A DNA stretch of 6,284 bases from an uncultured Oscillospiraceae bacterium (GCA_900552845.1 USBC01000113.1:1-6284), one strand, 5' to 3'. Numbered from the stretch's first letter, positions 1 through 5,507 are shown. The notes: a model not told the origin generated them from the sequence alone. A program made the numbers and translations.

Positions 1-498
1 GGTCTTCTCCTCAAGAAATCGTTTGCATTCCTCCACCGTCCCGCCGGTAAGGGTACGCTTGTCCAGGGGCTGCGCGAACCGCTTTTTCATCAAAAGGATC
101 ATGTAGTCCTGCGACTCCGCCATGGCGTCGATCAGCTCATAGCGGAACGTGGAGGTGGTGACCTCCGTAATGACGGTATAGGACTCCTCGCCGAACGCAA
201 TATGATAGTCCTTTGTGCCTGCCAGCGTGTTTTTGCAGGCGATCATGCCGTTGAGCCGATCCTGAAACAGCAGAACGGACAGCAGCATCACCTCTACCAG
301 CAGGGAAATCACCGTGCCGGCATCAAGCGTAAAAGGCTCTCCGTCGAATGGGATCAGCAGCAGAGCGTTGATGAAAAAGACGCTCCAGTCGAAAATGGCC
401 CAAAGGATGCTGCGTTTTCGCCGCAGCACCTTGCGCATCGCGCGGGAGGCTATGGTCATAGAACGATTCGTGATGTCGCTGTGAATTTCAAAAGTCAT
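1..498 (-). CDS. YcxB-like two-helix membrane protein, C-terminus cut by window edge
   Basis: This gene starts with ATG at 498-496, and its reading frame stays open for 166 codons to base 1, so the C terminus and stop lie outside the window. A GGAG site 7 nt upstream supports the start; another ATG at 502-500 reaches a stop after four codons. A basic N-terminal stretch (residues 21-29, with RRKR) is followed by two hydrophobic segments at about 31-51 and 60-79. The remainder is a soluble domain whose visible end (QPLDKRTL, then a VEECKRFLEEK helix) resembles the YcxB-like C-terminal domain, where a short Pro-containing strand is followed by a Leu/Glu helix. Family members are uncharacterised membrane proteins of Firmicutes. 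Only a few residues should be missing. The gene lies 302 bp beyond the zinc operon, has its own promoter candidate, and is probably functionally separate. The family call is from pattern memory. Confidence 0.72.
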   Translation of the reverse strand, partial: MTFEIHSDITNRSMTIASRAMRKVLRRKRSILWAIFDWSVFFINALLLIPFDGEPFTLDAGTVISLLVEVMLLSVLLFQDRLNGMIACKNTLAGTKDYHIAFGEESYTVITEVTTSTFRYELIDAMAESQDYMILLMKKRFAQPLDKRTLTGGTVEECKRFLEEKT

Positions 499-800
499 GC
501 ATATTCTCCATCGTTGATCATTTCTGTTTTTGCAGCTTGTCTGGTTCCTTGCAGAAGTGTTCCGTCCAGAGCAGGGTATTTATAGATTATGTTATCATAA
601 CAGGAATAAAGTTTATGTTAAGTCTGCCTATTCTTTAAGAAGCCCTCTCAAATTCAGCACTCGCTTTCCTCGCGAGAATTTTTCTGCAGCGGAAAACTGA
701 CTCCCTTTGTCCGACTTTTATAAATTGCAGTCAGGCTGCACCGGAATACCTTTCTCCCTGAAATCGTCATGCTTGCTATGTACGCAGCGCTATCGCAGCA
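499..800. other. Non-coding gap between the zinc operon and the YcxB-like gene
   Basis: No convincing gene is seen on either strand. The left part holds the leader and candidate promoter of the YcxB-like gene, with the palindrome at 590-602. TTCTTTAAGAA (631-641) is a short perfect palindrome. Two weak hairpins are present: CTCGC/GCGAG (660-664 with 672-676, followed on the plus strand by five T) and TGCAG/CTGCA (726-730 with 736-740). Neither is a convincing terminator for the zinc operon, which must end somewhere here after its last stop at 801, unless it reads through into the next gene. Confidence 0.6.
594..621 (-). promoter_or_regulatory. Candidate sigma-A promoter for the YcxB-like gene, with overlapping palindrome
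   Basis: On the minus strand a -35-like TTAACA (621-616) and a -10-like TATGAT (599-594) are separated by 16 bp. Transcription would start near 587 and leave a leader of about 90 nt before the ATG at 498. The perfect 13-bp palindrome TGTTATCATAACA (590-602) covers the -10 element and could be an operator. The neighbourhood is AT-rich and offers other -10-like words (CATAAT, TATAAA), so the exact element is uncertain. Confidence 0.42.
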
Positions 801-1358
801 TCACGCCAGCCTTGCGTTCACCAGATGATACCATGTCATCCCGTTTTCCTCATAGGACTGAAATTCACCGATGACGGTGATCTCCGCCCCCAGCTCCGGG
901 TAATCCTCGGGGTAGGTAAGATCACCCTCCGGCACGAACTCCATGCCCTCGGCGCAGCAGGCGGTGGCGTCGGCGATAATGCAAGCATAAGCCACGGGGT
1001 CAGGCTGCAGCACGCCGTCCGTCACGAACTGATAGATGGAAAATCCCCCTCTCGCCTTGACGGTCTTGCCGAGATAATGCGCCGGGTCATTGTAGAGCAT
1101 ATTGTAGACCTCGGAGTAGACCATGGTGCTGCTGAGAACGGTCAGATCCACATCCACGCCGTCGGCAGATGCCTGTGGCTGTTCGGATTCCCCCGGCGTT
1201 TCCTGTTCTTTCGGCGTTGGAATGCTCTCAGCCGATGCAGACGATTCTTCATTGGAAGAAGATGCGTCATTTCTTGCGTCCTTCCCGCTGTCTTTCCCGC
1301 AGGCGCAGAGGGATGCCATCATACAGGCAGCCAGCAGCAGGCAAAAAAGCTGTTTCAT
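801..1358 (-). CDS. Zinc-operon lipoprotein with DUF1980/OB-fold-like C-terminal domain
   Basis: This is a 185-residue predicted lipoprotein and the last gene of the operon. I chose the ATG at 1358-1356 because it opens a typical signal peptide (MKQLFCLLLAACMM), follows a GGGAGGGG site, and overlaps the permease stop by 4 nt (ATGA). An upstream in-frame start at 1397 would put a charged extension in front of the signal. The lipobox is LCAC, with Cys20 as the likely lipidated residue. A low-complexity Ser/Glu/Pro linker spans about 23-68, and a folded domain spans about 70-185. That domain has the pattern of a small beta barrel: YLGKTVKARGGF, then ACIIADATACCAEGMEFV, then GAEITVIGEFQSYEENG. 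It resembles the C-terminal part of the YcgQ/DUF1980 proteins, known from zinc-responsive loci; this is a recalled resemblance. The adjacent Cys134-Cys135 could bind metal. Its role is unknown; surface zinc handling is an inference from the operon. Confidence 0.82.
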   Translation of the reverse strand: MKQLFCLLLAACMMASLCACGKDSGKDARNDASSSNEESSASAESIPTPKEQETPGESEQPQASADGVDVDLTVLSSTMVYSEVYNMLYNDPAHYLGKTVKARGGFSIYQFVTDGVLQPDPVAYACIIADATACCAEGMEFVPEGDLTYPEDYPELGAEITVIGEFQSYEENGMTWYHLVNARLA

Positions 1359-2209
1359 CCCGCTTCCCCTCCCCTTGCGCGGCCAAGGGCCGAACAAACC
1401 AAAAATGCCAGAATATCCGCCGCCACGATGGTGGAACCCACCGGCGTCCCCGCCAGAATGGAGACAAGAATCCCCAGCGCCGCGCAGCTCACCGACAGTA
1501 CGGCGGAGCAGACCGTCACGGACCGGAAATTCTGAAAGAGGCGCATGGCGGACAGCGCCGGGAAGATCACCAGCGCGGAGATCAGCAGCGAGCCGACCAG
1601 ATTCATCGCCAGCACGATGACCACAGCAACGATGACGGCGAGCAGCAGATTGTACAGGTCTGCCTTTGTCCCCACCGCCTTGGCAAAGTCTTCGTCAAAG
1701 GTCACGGCAAAGATCTTGTTGTAATAGAGCAGAAACACCGCCACGACCACCACGGACAGTCCCGCACACAGCCAGACCTCGCTTTTTGACAGCGTCAGGA
1801 TGGAGGTGGAGCCGAACAGCGTGCTGCACACATCGCCGGAGAGGTTGGACGAGGTGGAGAAGAGGTTCATCAGCAGATACCCGATGGCCAGCGCTCCCAC
1901 TGAGATCATGGCGATGGCGGCATCGCCCTTGATCTTCGTGTTCTGCCCCGTGCGGAGCAGCAGAACGGCACAAACCACCGTGACGCCCAGCGTCAGGGGC
2001 ATATCGTCCGTCAACTTCAGCACAGCGGCGATAGCCATCGCGCCGAAGGCCACATGGGAAAGCCCGTCGCCGATAAAGGAAAATCGCTTGAGCACCAGCG
2101 TCACCCCCAGAAGCGACGAGCACAGTGCGATCAGCACACCGACGATGAGCGCGTAGCGCACAAAGGGATAGGTCCAGTAGAACGCGATTTTTTCAAAGAT
2201 CGCCATCAT
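1355..2209 (-). CDS. znuB: Zinc ABC transporter permease, ZnuB/AdcB type
   Basis: This is the membrane subunit of an ABC-3 family metal importer; a homodimer would form the zinc path through the membrane. The protein has 284 residues, close to the usual 260-290. Strongly hydrophobic segments lie at about 17-40, 52-66, 71-86, 97-116, 144-163, 186-222, 230-254 and 255-276. Family-typical stretches are GDGLSHVAFGAMA (48-60), LSGDVCSTLFGS (123-134), VGSLLISALVIFPA (205-218) and the GTPVGSTIV loop (254-262). I chose the ATG at 2209-2207 because it overlaps the ATPase stop in the frame ATGA. A second ATG follows immediately, and an earlier in-frame start at 2233 would add eight unlikely residues inside the ATPase gene. 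The Shine-Dalgarno site is weak, which fits coupling to translation of the ATPase gene. Substrate is inferred as zinc from the ZinT domain and the regulator; manganese is the main alternative for the family. Confidence 0.93.
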   Translation of the reverse strand: MMAIFEKIAFYWTYPFVRYALIVGVLIALCSSLLGVTLVLKRFSFIGDGLSHVAFGAMAIAAVLKLTDDMPLTLGVTVVCAVLLLRTGQNTKIKGDAAIAMISVGALAIGYLLMNLFSTSSNLSGDVCSTLFGSTSILTLSKSEVWLCAGLSVVVVAVFLLYYNKIFAVTFDEDFAKAVGTKADLYNLLLAVIVAVVIVLAMNLVGSLLISALVIFPALSAMRLFQNFRSVTVCSAVLSVSCAALGILVSILAGTPVGSTIVAADILAFLVCSALGRARGGEAG

Positions 2210-2913
2210 TGCGCCACACCACCCTTCTGCCATACCTGGGGGAACTCGTTCAGGTAAGCCGCCTTGGTGCCGAAGAAGACCGTGTCCCCGATGTGCAGGA
2301 TGTGGCTCGCATATTGCAGCGCCGCGTTCAGGTCATGGGAGATCATCACAACGGTGATACCATCTTCGTAATTGAGCTTTTGAATGAGCGCATACATTTC
2401 CGCCGTCACCTTTGGGTCGAGGCCAGAGACCGGCTCGTCCAGAAACAGCATTTTTCGGGTAGCGCACAGGGCGCGGGCGAGCAACACCCGCTGCTGCTGA
2501 CCGCCGGAGAGCGTCCGGTAGCAGCGCTTGGCAAGGGGCGTGATCTGCATTTTCTCCATGGCGTCCACCGCAAGCTTCTTTTCTTCTTTGTTATAAAAAG
2601 GACGGCTGCCGCAGCGTCCCTGGCATCCGGAGAGAACGATCTCTCTCACGGATGCCGGGAAGTCCTTCTGGACAACGGTCTGCTGCGGCAGATAGCCGAT
2701 CTCATTTTTCCTCAGCCCGTCGCCCGTCAAAATTCTGCCGCTGATGGGCGGCTGCAAGCCAAGGATCGTTTTCATAAGGGTACTCTTGCCGGAGCCGTTT
2801 TCTCCCACGATGCAGAGGTAGTCGCCCGCAAAGACCTCAAAATCAAGGTCTTGCAGAACGGGCTTCCCATCGTAGCCGACGCAGAGCTTTTGACAAGTGA
2901 GCTGAGCCATCAT
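2206..2913 (-). CDS. znuC: Zinc ABC transporter ATP-binding protein, ZnuC type
   Basis: This is the cytoplasmic ATPase that powers the ZnuB permease. It has 235 residues and all the ABC motifs: Walker A GENGSGKST (37-45), Q-loop YLPQQ (74-78), signature LSGGQQQR (135-142), Walker B MLFLDE (155-160), D-loop SGLDP, and the switch His in MISHD (His193). The family-typical opening is LCVGYDGKPVLQDLDFEV. The short C-terminal tail lacks the His-rich extension of enterobacterial ZnuC. Two tandem ATGs (2913 and 2910) are possible starts. The AAGGGGG site directly after the stop of the preceding gene sits 4 nt from the first and 7 nt from the second, so the second may be the one used. The gap to the binding-protein stop is only 9 nt. 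Zinc rather than manganese specificity comes from context. Confidence 0.95.
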   Translation of the reverse strand: MMAQLTCQKLCVGYDGKPVLQDLDFEVFAGDYLCIVGENGSGKSTLMKTILGLQPPISGRILTGDGLRKNEIGYLPQQTVVQKDFPASVREIVLSGCQGRCGSRPFYNKEEKKLAVDAMEKMQITPLAKRCYRTLSGGQQQRVLLARALCATRKMLFLDEPVSGLDPKVTAEMYALIQKLNYEDGITVVMISHDLNAALQYASHILHIGDTVFFGTKAAYLNEFPQVWQKGGVAQ

Positions 2914-2922
2914 CCTACCCCC

Positions 2923-4425
2923 TTAACCCAGTGCCTCTTTCAGCACGGAAAGGTTCTGCTCCATCACGGAAAGGTAGGTAGCACCGTTTGCAGCATCCTT
3001 GGAGGTCATGGACTGCATGGAATCCATGGTCAGCACCTTCTGCTTCTTCCCGGCAGTGCTCTGGACGATGGTTTCCGCGAGCTTGTGGTTCTTGCCTTCG
3101 ATGGTCAGCACGCAGGGCAGCTTCAGCTCGTCTACCTTCTTTGCGAGGAAGGATACCGTTTCAAAGCTGGCTTCGCTCTCGGCGGAGCAGCCCGCAAAGG
3201 CGGCGTAGTAGCTCAGGCCGTAGTCATCCACCAGATAGCGGAATGGGAAGCGGTCGCCAAACAGGACAGTCTTGCGCGCCGCGCCGTCCACGGCGGATTG
3301 GTACGCGCCATCCAGCGCGGAAAGCTTTTCGATATAGGCGGAGGCGTTGGCGGCGTAGGTATCCTTGTTATCGGGATCAAGCTCCTGCAAGGCATCGGCA
3401 ATCGCGCTGACCAGCGTTTTGGCGTTCTTCAAAGACAGCCAGACATGCTCGTCCTTTTCCTCCCCATGGTCATGCCCCATCAGCTCGTCAAGGATGTCCT
3501 CTGCGGAAAGCGCGTCCTTCACAAAAAACGGATTGGTCTTGCCACTCATCAGCGCATCAAAGCCGTCGTTGCCGAAGTAGATATGGAAATGCTCCGCCTC
3601 GCCCGGCTCGTGGCCGTGGTCGTTGAACTGCACATATTTGGGCGCATCGGCACTGGTGGTTTCGAACTGATAGCGGACGCTGCGGATCGTGCCCTCATCA
3701 TTCCGCTTCGGCTGATAACCGGCATAGGTGTATTCAGCGGAAACGGTTTTCCCGTCTGCATAAGTGAAGGTGATCGTGTTCCCGTTGATAGAGATCTTCT
3801 CGGCGTCGCATTGCCACGAAGCCTTAAACTTCTCCAAATAGGTGTCCTTTGTGGTCGAGCTGTCCTCGTCCTCATCCGCCCTGTGTTGGCAGAATTTGTC
3901 CAGGTCGCCGTTCAGCAGATAGGGGTGCAGGGACTTCCACGCACCGGCGAAATCCGAGAGGGTGCGATCCCTGATGTTATCCTCCGTGAGCTGTTTATCG
4001 TGGCTGTGACCGTGGTCGTCCTCCTGCATGCCCTCAACGGTCTCCTCCGTTTTTACGGAGTCGCCCAGCACCTCCAGCAGGTTGATGACCTTCATATTCC
4101 TGTTGGCGGCGTTTTTCAGAGCGTTTTCCACCCAGCCGTCGGACTCGCCGCCCACATAGACGAAGAGGTCGCAATCGGAGATCCTGACAATATCATCTGC
4201 CGTGGGTTGATAGCTGTGCAGGTCAACGCCGTTATCCAGCAGCATGGTGATCTCGGCGTTATCCGCCTTGTCGCCCAGGATCGCCCTGACCCAATCGTAT
4301 TCGGGGAAGATGGTCGTGACGACCTTCAATTTGCCGGCTTTTCCGGTATCCTGCGGCTTTCCGCAGCCGGCAAGGACGCCGGCCAGCATCATTAGCGCAA
4401 GCAGCAGCGCAGTTATCTTTTTCAT
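2923..4425 (-). CDS. znuA: Zinc-binding lipoprotein: ZnuA-type with an inserted ZinT domain
   Basis: This is the extracytoplasmic zinc-capture component, 500 residues against about 300 for plain ZnuA. The signal peptide ends in lipobox LAGC (18-21). The ZnuA N-lobe spans about 32-135 and includes the ligand motif DLHSYQPTADD (His70). A His-rich stretch, DDHGHSHD (136-143), is then interrupted by a full ZinT domain at about 145-318. That domain has LSDFAGAWKSLHPYLLNG, GTIRSVRYQFE, FNDHGHEP (His270) and EHFHIYFGNDG (His279, His281), the His set used by ZinT. A second His-rich piece, GHDHGEEKDEH, leads back into ZnuA at DEHVWLSLKNA (His327). The C-lobe carries GDRFPFRYLVDDYGL (390-404) where most relatives have a His at the Gly390 position. 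AdcA of streptococci has ZinT at its C terminus, so the order differs here. An in-frame TAG two codons upstream fixes the ATG at 4425; GGAGG lies 12 nt away, rather far. Confidence 0.93.
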   Translation of the reverse strand: MKKITALLLALMMLAGVLAGCGKPQDTGKAGKLKVVTTIFPEYDWVRAILGDKADNAEITMLLDNGVDLHSYQPTADDIVRISDCDLFVYVGGESDGWVENALKNAANRNMKVINLLEVLGDSVKTEETVEGMQEDDHGHSHDKQLTEDNIRDRTLSDFAGAWKSLHPYLLNGDLDKFCQHRADEDEDSSTTKDTYLEKFKASWQCDAEKISINGNTITFTYADGKTVSAEYTYAGYQPKRNDEGTIRSVRYQFETTSADAPKYVQFNDHGHEPGEAEHFHIYFGNDGFDALMSGKTNPFFVKDALSAEDILDELMGHDHGEEKDEHVWLSLKNAKTLVSAIADALQELDPDNKDTYAANASAYIEKLSALDGAYQSAVDGAARKTVLFGDRFPFRYLVDDYGLSYYAAFAGCSAESEASFETVSFLAKKVDELKLPCVLTIEGKNHKLAETIVQSTAGKKQKVLTMDSMQSMTSKDAANGATYLSVMEQNLSVLKEALG

Positions 4426-4441
4426 AGGCTATATGTACCTC

Positions 4442-4558
4442 CAGATTATGATAAGAACGTAAAAATGGGCGCAAAAATACAAGGGTGACGGCAACGCCGT
4501 GAAAGCCTATCCGAAAACGGATAGACTACACCCTTGTAAATAGTTCTTATTTAATCTG
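4442..4558. other. Nested inverted-repeat element that can fold into a multi-branched RNA
   Basis: This element fills the gap between the small membrane-protein gene and the zinc-binding protein gene. The outer arms CAGATTATGATAAGAAC (4442-4458) and GTTCTTATTTAATCTG (4543-4558) pair over 7+8 bp with a small internal bulge. Inside is a perfect 10-bp stem, TACAAGGGTG (4478-4487) with CACCCTTGTA (4529-4538). Its interior holds two perfect hairpins: ACGGC-AAC-GCCGT (4488-4500) and CTATCCG-AAAA-CGGATAG (4507-4524). In the mRNA sense (minus), the 10-bp stem is followed by TATTTTTG, so it could act as a partial terminator or attenuator. The outer stem closes directly beside the GGAGG of the binding-protein gene. 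The right outer arm overlaps the stop of the small gene. It may be an intercistronic RNA control element or a small MITE-like repeat. I recognise no known riboswitch. Confidence 0.7.
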
Positions 4559-4847
4559 AAAGCTTGACCTTGAGTGAAACCAAAGTAAACGTGCGGACAA
4601 GCTCCGCGCAGGAGGGAATGATCCTGCACAGGGCATACCTGACCGCTACGGCGAAAACCGCGGCAGCACCGGCAAGCCCAATGCTCTTGAGCAGATTTTC
4701 ACAGGCCTGCAGCTGGTGGCAGATGGCGCAGTCCTCGCCGGAGCAGTTGTGGTTGGCTTCGACCGCAATATAGACAGCGGAGGACAGCATGACAGCCGCC
4801 AGCACGGCTGCCAGCAAGCCTGTGATCAAACGAGATTTCTTTGTCAT
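4551..4847 (-). CDS. Small two-helix membrane protein with Cys/His-rich external motif
   Basis: This 98-residue protein is encoded between the regulator and the zinc-binding protein. I chose the ATG at 4847-4845 because AAGGAGG lies 7 nt upstream; the in-frame TTG at 4865 sits before that site. The regulator stop is 21 nt upstream. After a basic start (TKKSR) comes a hydrophobic segment at about 8-29, then the loop NHNCSGEDCAICHQLQACE (32-50), then a second hydrophobic segment at about 56-75 and a short basic tail. The loop has Cys35, Cys40, Cys43, Cys49, His33 and His44; further Cys lie at 74 and 80. By the positive-inside rule the loop should be external. The spacing resembles a metal-binding or disulfide-rich knuckle. 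I believe similar small proteins occur beside Fur-family genes in Clostridia, but I cannot name a family. A role in zinc sensing or delivery is only an inference from the operon. Confidence 0.8.
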   Translation of the reverse strand: MTKKSRLITGLLAAVLAAVMLSSAVYIAVEANHNCSGEDCAICHQLQACENLLKSIGLAGAAAVFAVAVRYALCRIIPSCAELVRTFTLVSLKVKLSD

Positions 4848-4868
4848 GGTCTGTCCTCCTTCCAAATA

Positions 4869-5264
4869 TTATTCTTCCCGGCAGTCCGCGCAGATGCCAT
4901 AGAGAACTGTGTCGGCGGCGTCCAGCGTGAATTGCTCGCTCTGCGCCAGGTGCTTTGCAAACAGGGCGGCGTTGCCGCTTGCCATGTGAAAGGTCCTGCC
5001 GCACTTTACACAGCTCATGTGCAGCGCACCCTTGCAGCTCTCGGCGTCAAGGTACTGATAGTAGACCTCCCGCGTGCCGCTCTTGCTGCTGCGCCGCACT
5101 TTTTCTTCCGCCTCTAACTGTGCAAGGTTCCGGTATACGGCGCTGAGGCTGATCTTTTCATCCACCAGCGCGTCCGCAATCTGCCGTGCGGACAGCAGCT
5201 CATCCGGGTGCCGGCTCAAATAGGCAAGCAGAGCCTTCCTCTGCCGCGTGCTGTAACTGGACAA
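4869..5264 (-). CDS. zur: Fur-family transcriptional regulator, probably the zinc regulator Zur
   Basis: This is a 131-residue DNA-binding metalloregulator at the head of the zinc-uptake operon. The N-terminal winged helix includes YSTRQRKALLAYLSRHP and the recognition region ISLSAVYRNLAQLEAEEKV (38-56). The C-terminal dimerisation half has the structural zinc site formed by two CxxC pairs, Cys85/Cys88 (MSCVKCGR) and Cys125/Cys128 (GICADC). Further possible ligands are His82, His93 and His105. The start is a TTG at 5264-5262, with GGAGG 9 nt upstream. Two nearby GTGs are out of frame, and no ATG is suitably placed. In the family, zinc-loaded Zur dimers repress zinc-import genes. Position and the repeat-flanked promoter just upstream suggest that it represses its own operon. 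The Fur-family call is firm. Zur rather than Fur or PerR rests on the linked ZnuABC and ZinT. Confidence 0.92.
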   Translation of the reverse strand: MSSYSTRQRKALLAYLSRHPDELLSARQIADALVDEKISLSAVYRNLAQLEAEEKVRRSSKSGTREVYYQYLDAESCKGALHMSCVKCGRTFHMASGNAALFAKHLAQSEQFTLDAADTVLYGICADCREE

Positions 5265-5279
5265 GTCACCACGCCTCCA

Positions 5280-5301
5280 ATTTGCAATTCATTTGCAATT
5301 C
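5280..5301. promoter_or_regulatory. Tandem 11-bp repeat over the start point, probable Zur operator
   Basis: ATTTGCAATTC is repeated exactly twice, at 5280-5290 and 5291-5301, right after the -10 element and over the predicted start point. Within it, TGCAATTCATTTGCA (5283-5297) fits the 7-1-7 inverted-repeat layout of Fur-family boxes, with one mismatched pair. A repressor bound here would block RNA polymerase. That it is bound by the adjacent regulator is an inference. Confidence 0.6.
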
Positions 5302-5330
5302 AGCATAACACGATGCCGCTCCAATGTCAA
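5302..5330 (-). promoter_or_regulatory. Strong sigma-A promoter of the zinc operon
   Basis: On the minus strand a perfect -35 TTGACA (5330-5325) is separated by 17 bp from -10 TATGCT (5307-5302), with TG in the extended -10 position (TGTTATGCT). The start point would be near 5295, giving a leader of about 31 nt that contains the GGAGG of the regulator gene. No comparably good promoter is visible further down, so this probably serves all six genes. Confidence 0.83.
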
Positions 5331-5333
5331 TAT

Positions 5334-5351
5334 GCAAATTCGTCGCAAATT
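5334..5351. promoter_or_regulatory. Second pair of GCAAATT half-sites upstream of the -35
   Basis: GCAAATT occurs at 5334-5340 and again at 5345-5351, exactly 11 bp apart, just upstream of the -35 of the zinc operon. These copies point opposite to the ATTTGC copies downstream of the -10, so the promoter is bracketed by two inverted pairs. This may be a second regulator-binding site. Confidence 0.45.
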
Positions 5352-5358
5352 AACCGTC

Positions 5359-5417
5359 AGCGCGGATAGTGTCTGCTCCGCTGAAATGGGCTGCGGCAGA
5401 GCTGAATGATCCGCGCT
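5359..5417. repeat. Inverted repeat with 9-bp arms, AGCGCGGAT/ATCCGCGCT
   Basis: The arms at 5359-5367 and 5409-5417 are perfectly complementary. The interior can form a further bulged stem (CTG..CCGC with GCGG.CAG, about 5373-5399). On the plus strand the right arm is followed by CTGTTTT, on the minus strand by no T run. No plus-strand gene needs a terminator here. Function unknown. Confidence 0.5.
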
Positions 5418-5507
5418 CTGTTTTCGGCGGTGAAAAGGCAGCGGCAAATGCCAGGTGAAAAAGCGGTAGAAAAACCTGAAAAGATATGCTTCACACTTAT
5501 CAAACCG

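Noticed and set aside
202..585. Plus-strand open frame near the left end
   Set aside because: It is antisense to the YcxB-like gene, which has a good ribosome site and two membrane helices.
660..683. Hairpin CTCGC/GCGAG followed by AATTTTT on the plus strand
   Set aside because: The 5-bp stem is weak, and no plus-strand gene lies upstream that would need a terminator.
726..740. Hairpin TGCAG/CTGCA as terminator of the zinc operon
   Set aside because: On the minus strand it is followed only by ATTTATAA, without a T run, and the stem is 5 bp. Too weak to call.
825..1789. Overlapping plus-strand open frames opposite the lipoprotein and permease
   Set aside because: They are Arg/Pro/His-rich, have no domain pattern and oppose well-supported minus-strand genes.
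2209..4395. Very long open frame on the plus strand (728 codons)
   Set aside because: It lies opposite the ATPase and zinc-binding protein genes, which have complete, recognisable motifs. The plus-strand translation resembles no protein family; it is an antisense shadow of GC-rich coding DNA.
4446..4451. CATAAT on the minus strand as -10 of an own znuA promoter
   Set aside because: The start point would fall on the GGAGG site and remove it, and no -35 stands at the right distance. It is better explained as part of the outer inverted-repeat arm.
4442..4558. Known riboswitch, tRNA or integron attC site
   Set aside because: The branched shape is suggestive, but I see no conserved core of a riboswitch class I know, no tRNA features (T-loop GTTCRANYC, CCA end), and no attC core sites.
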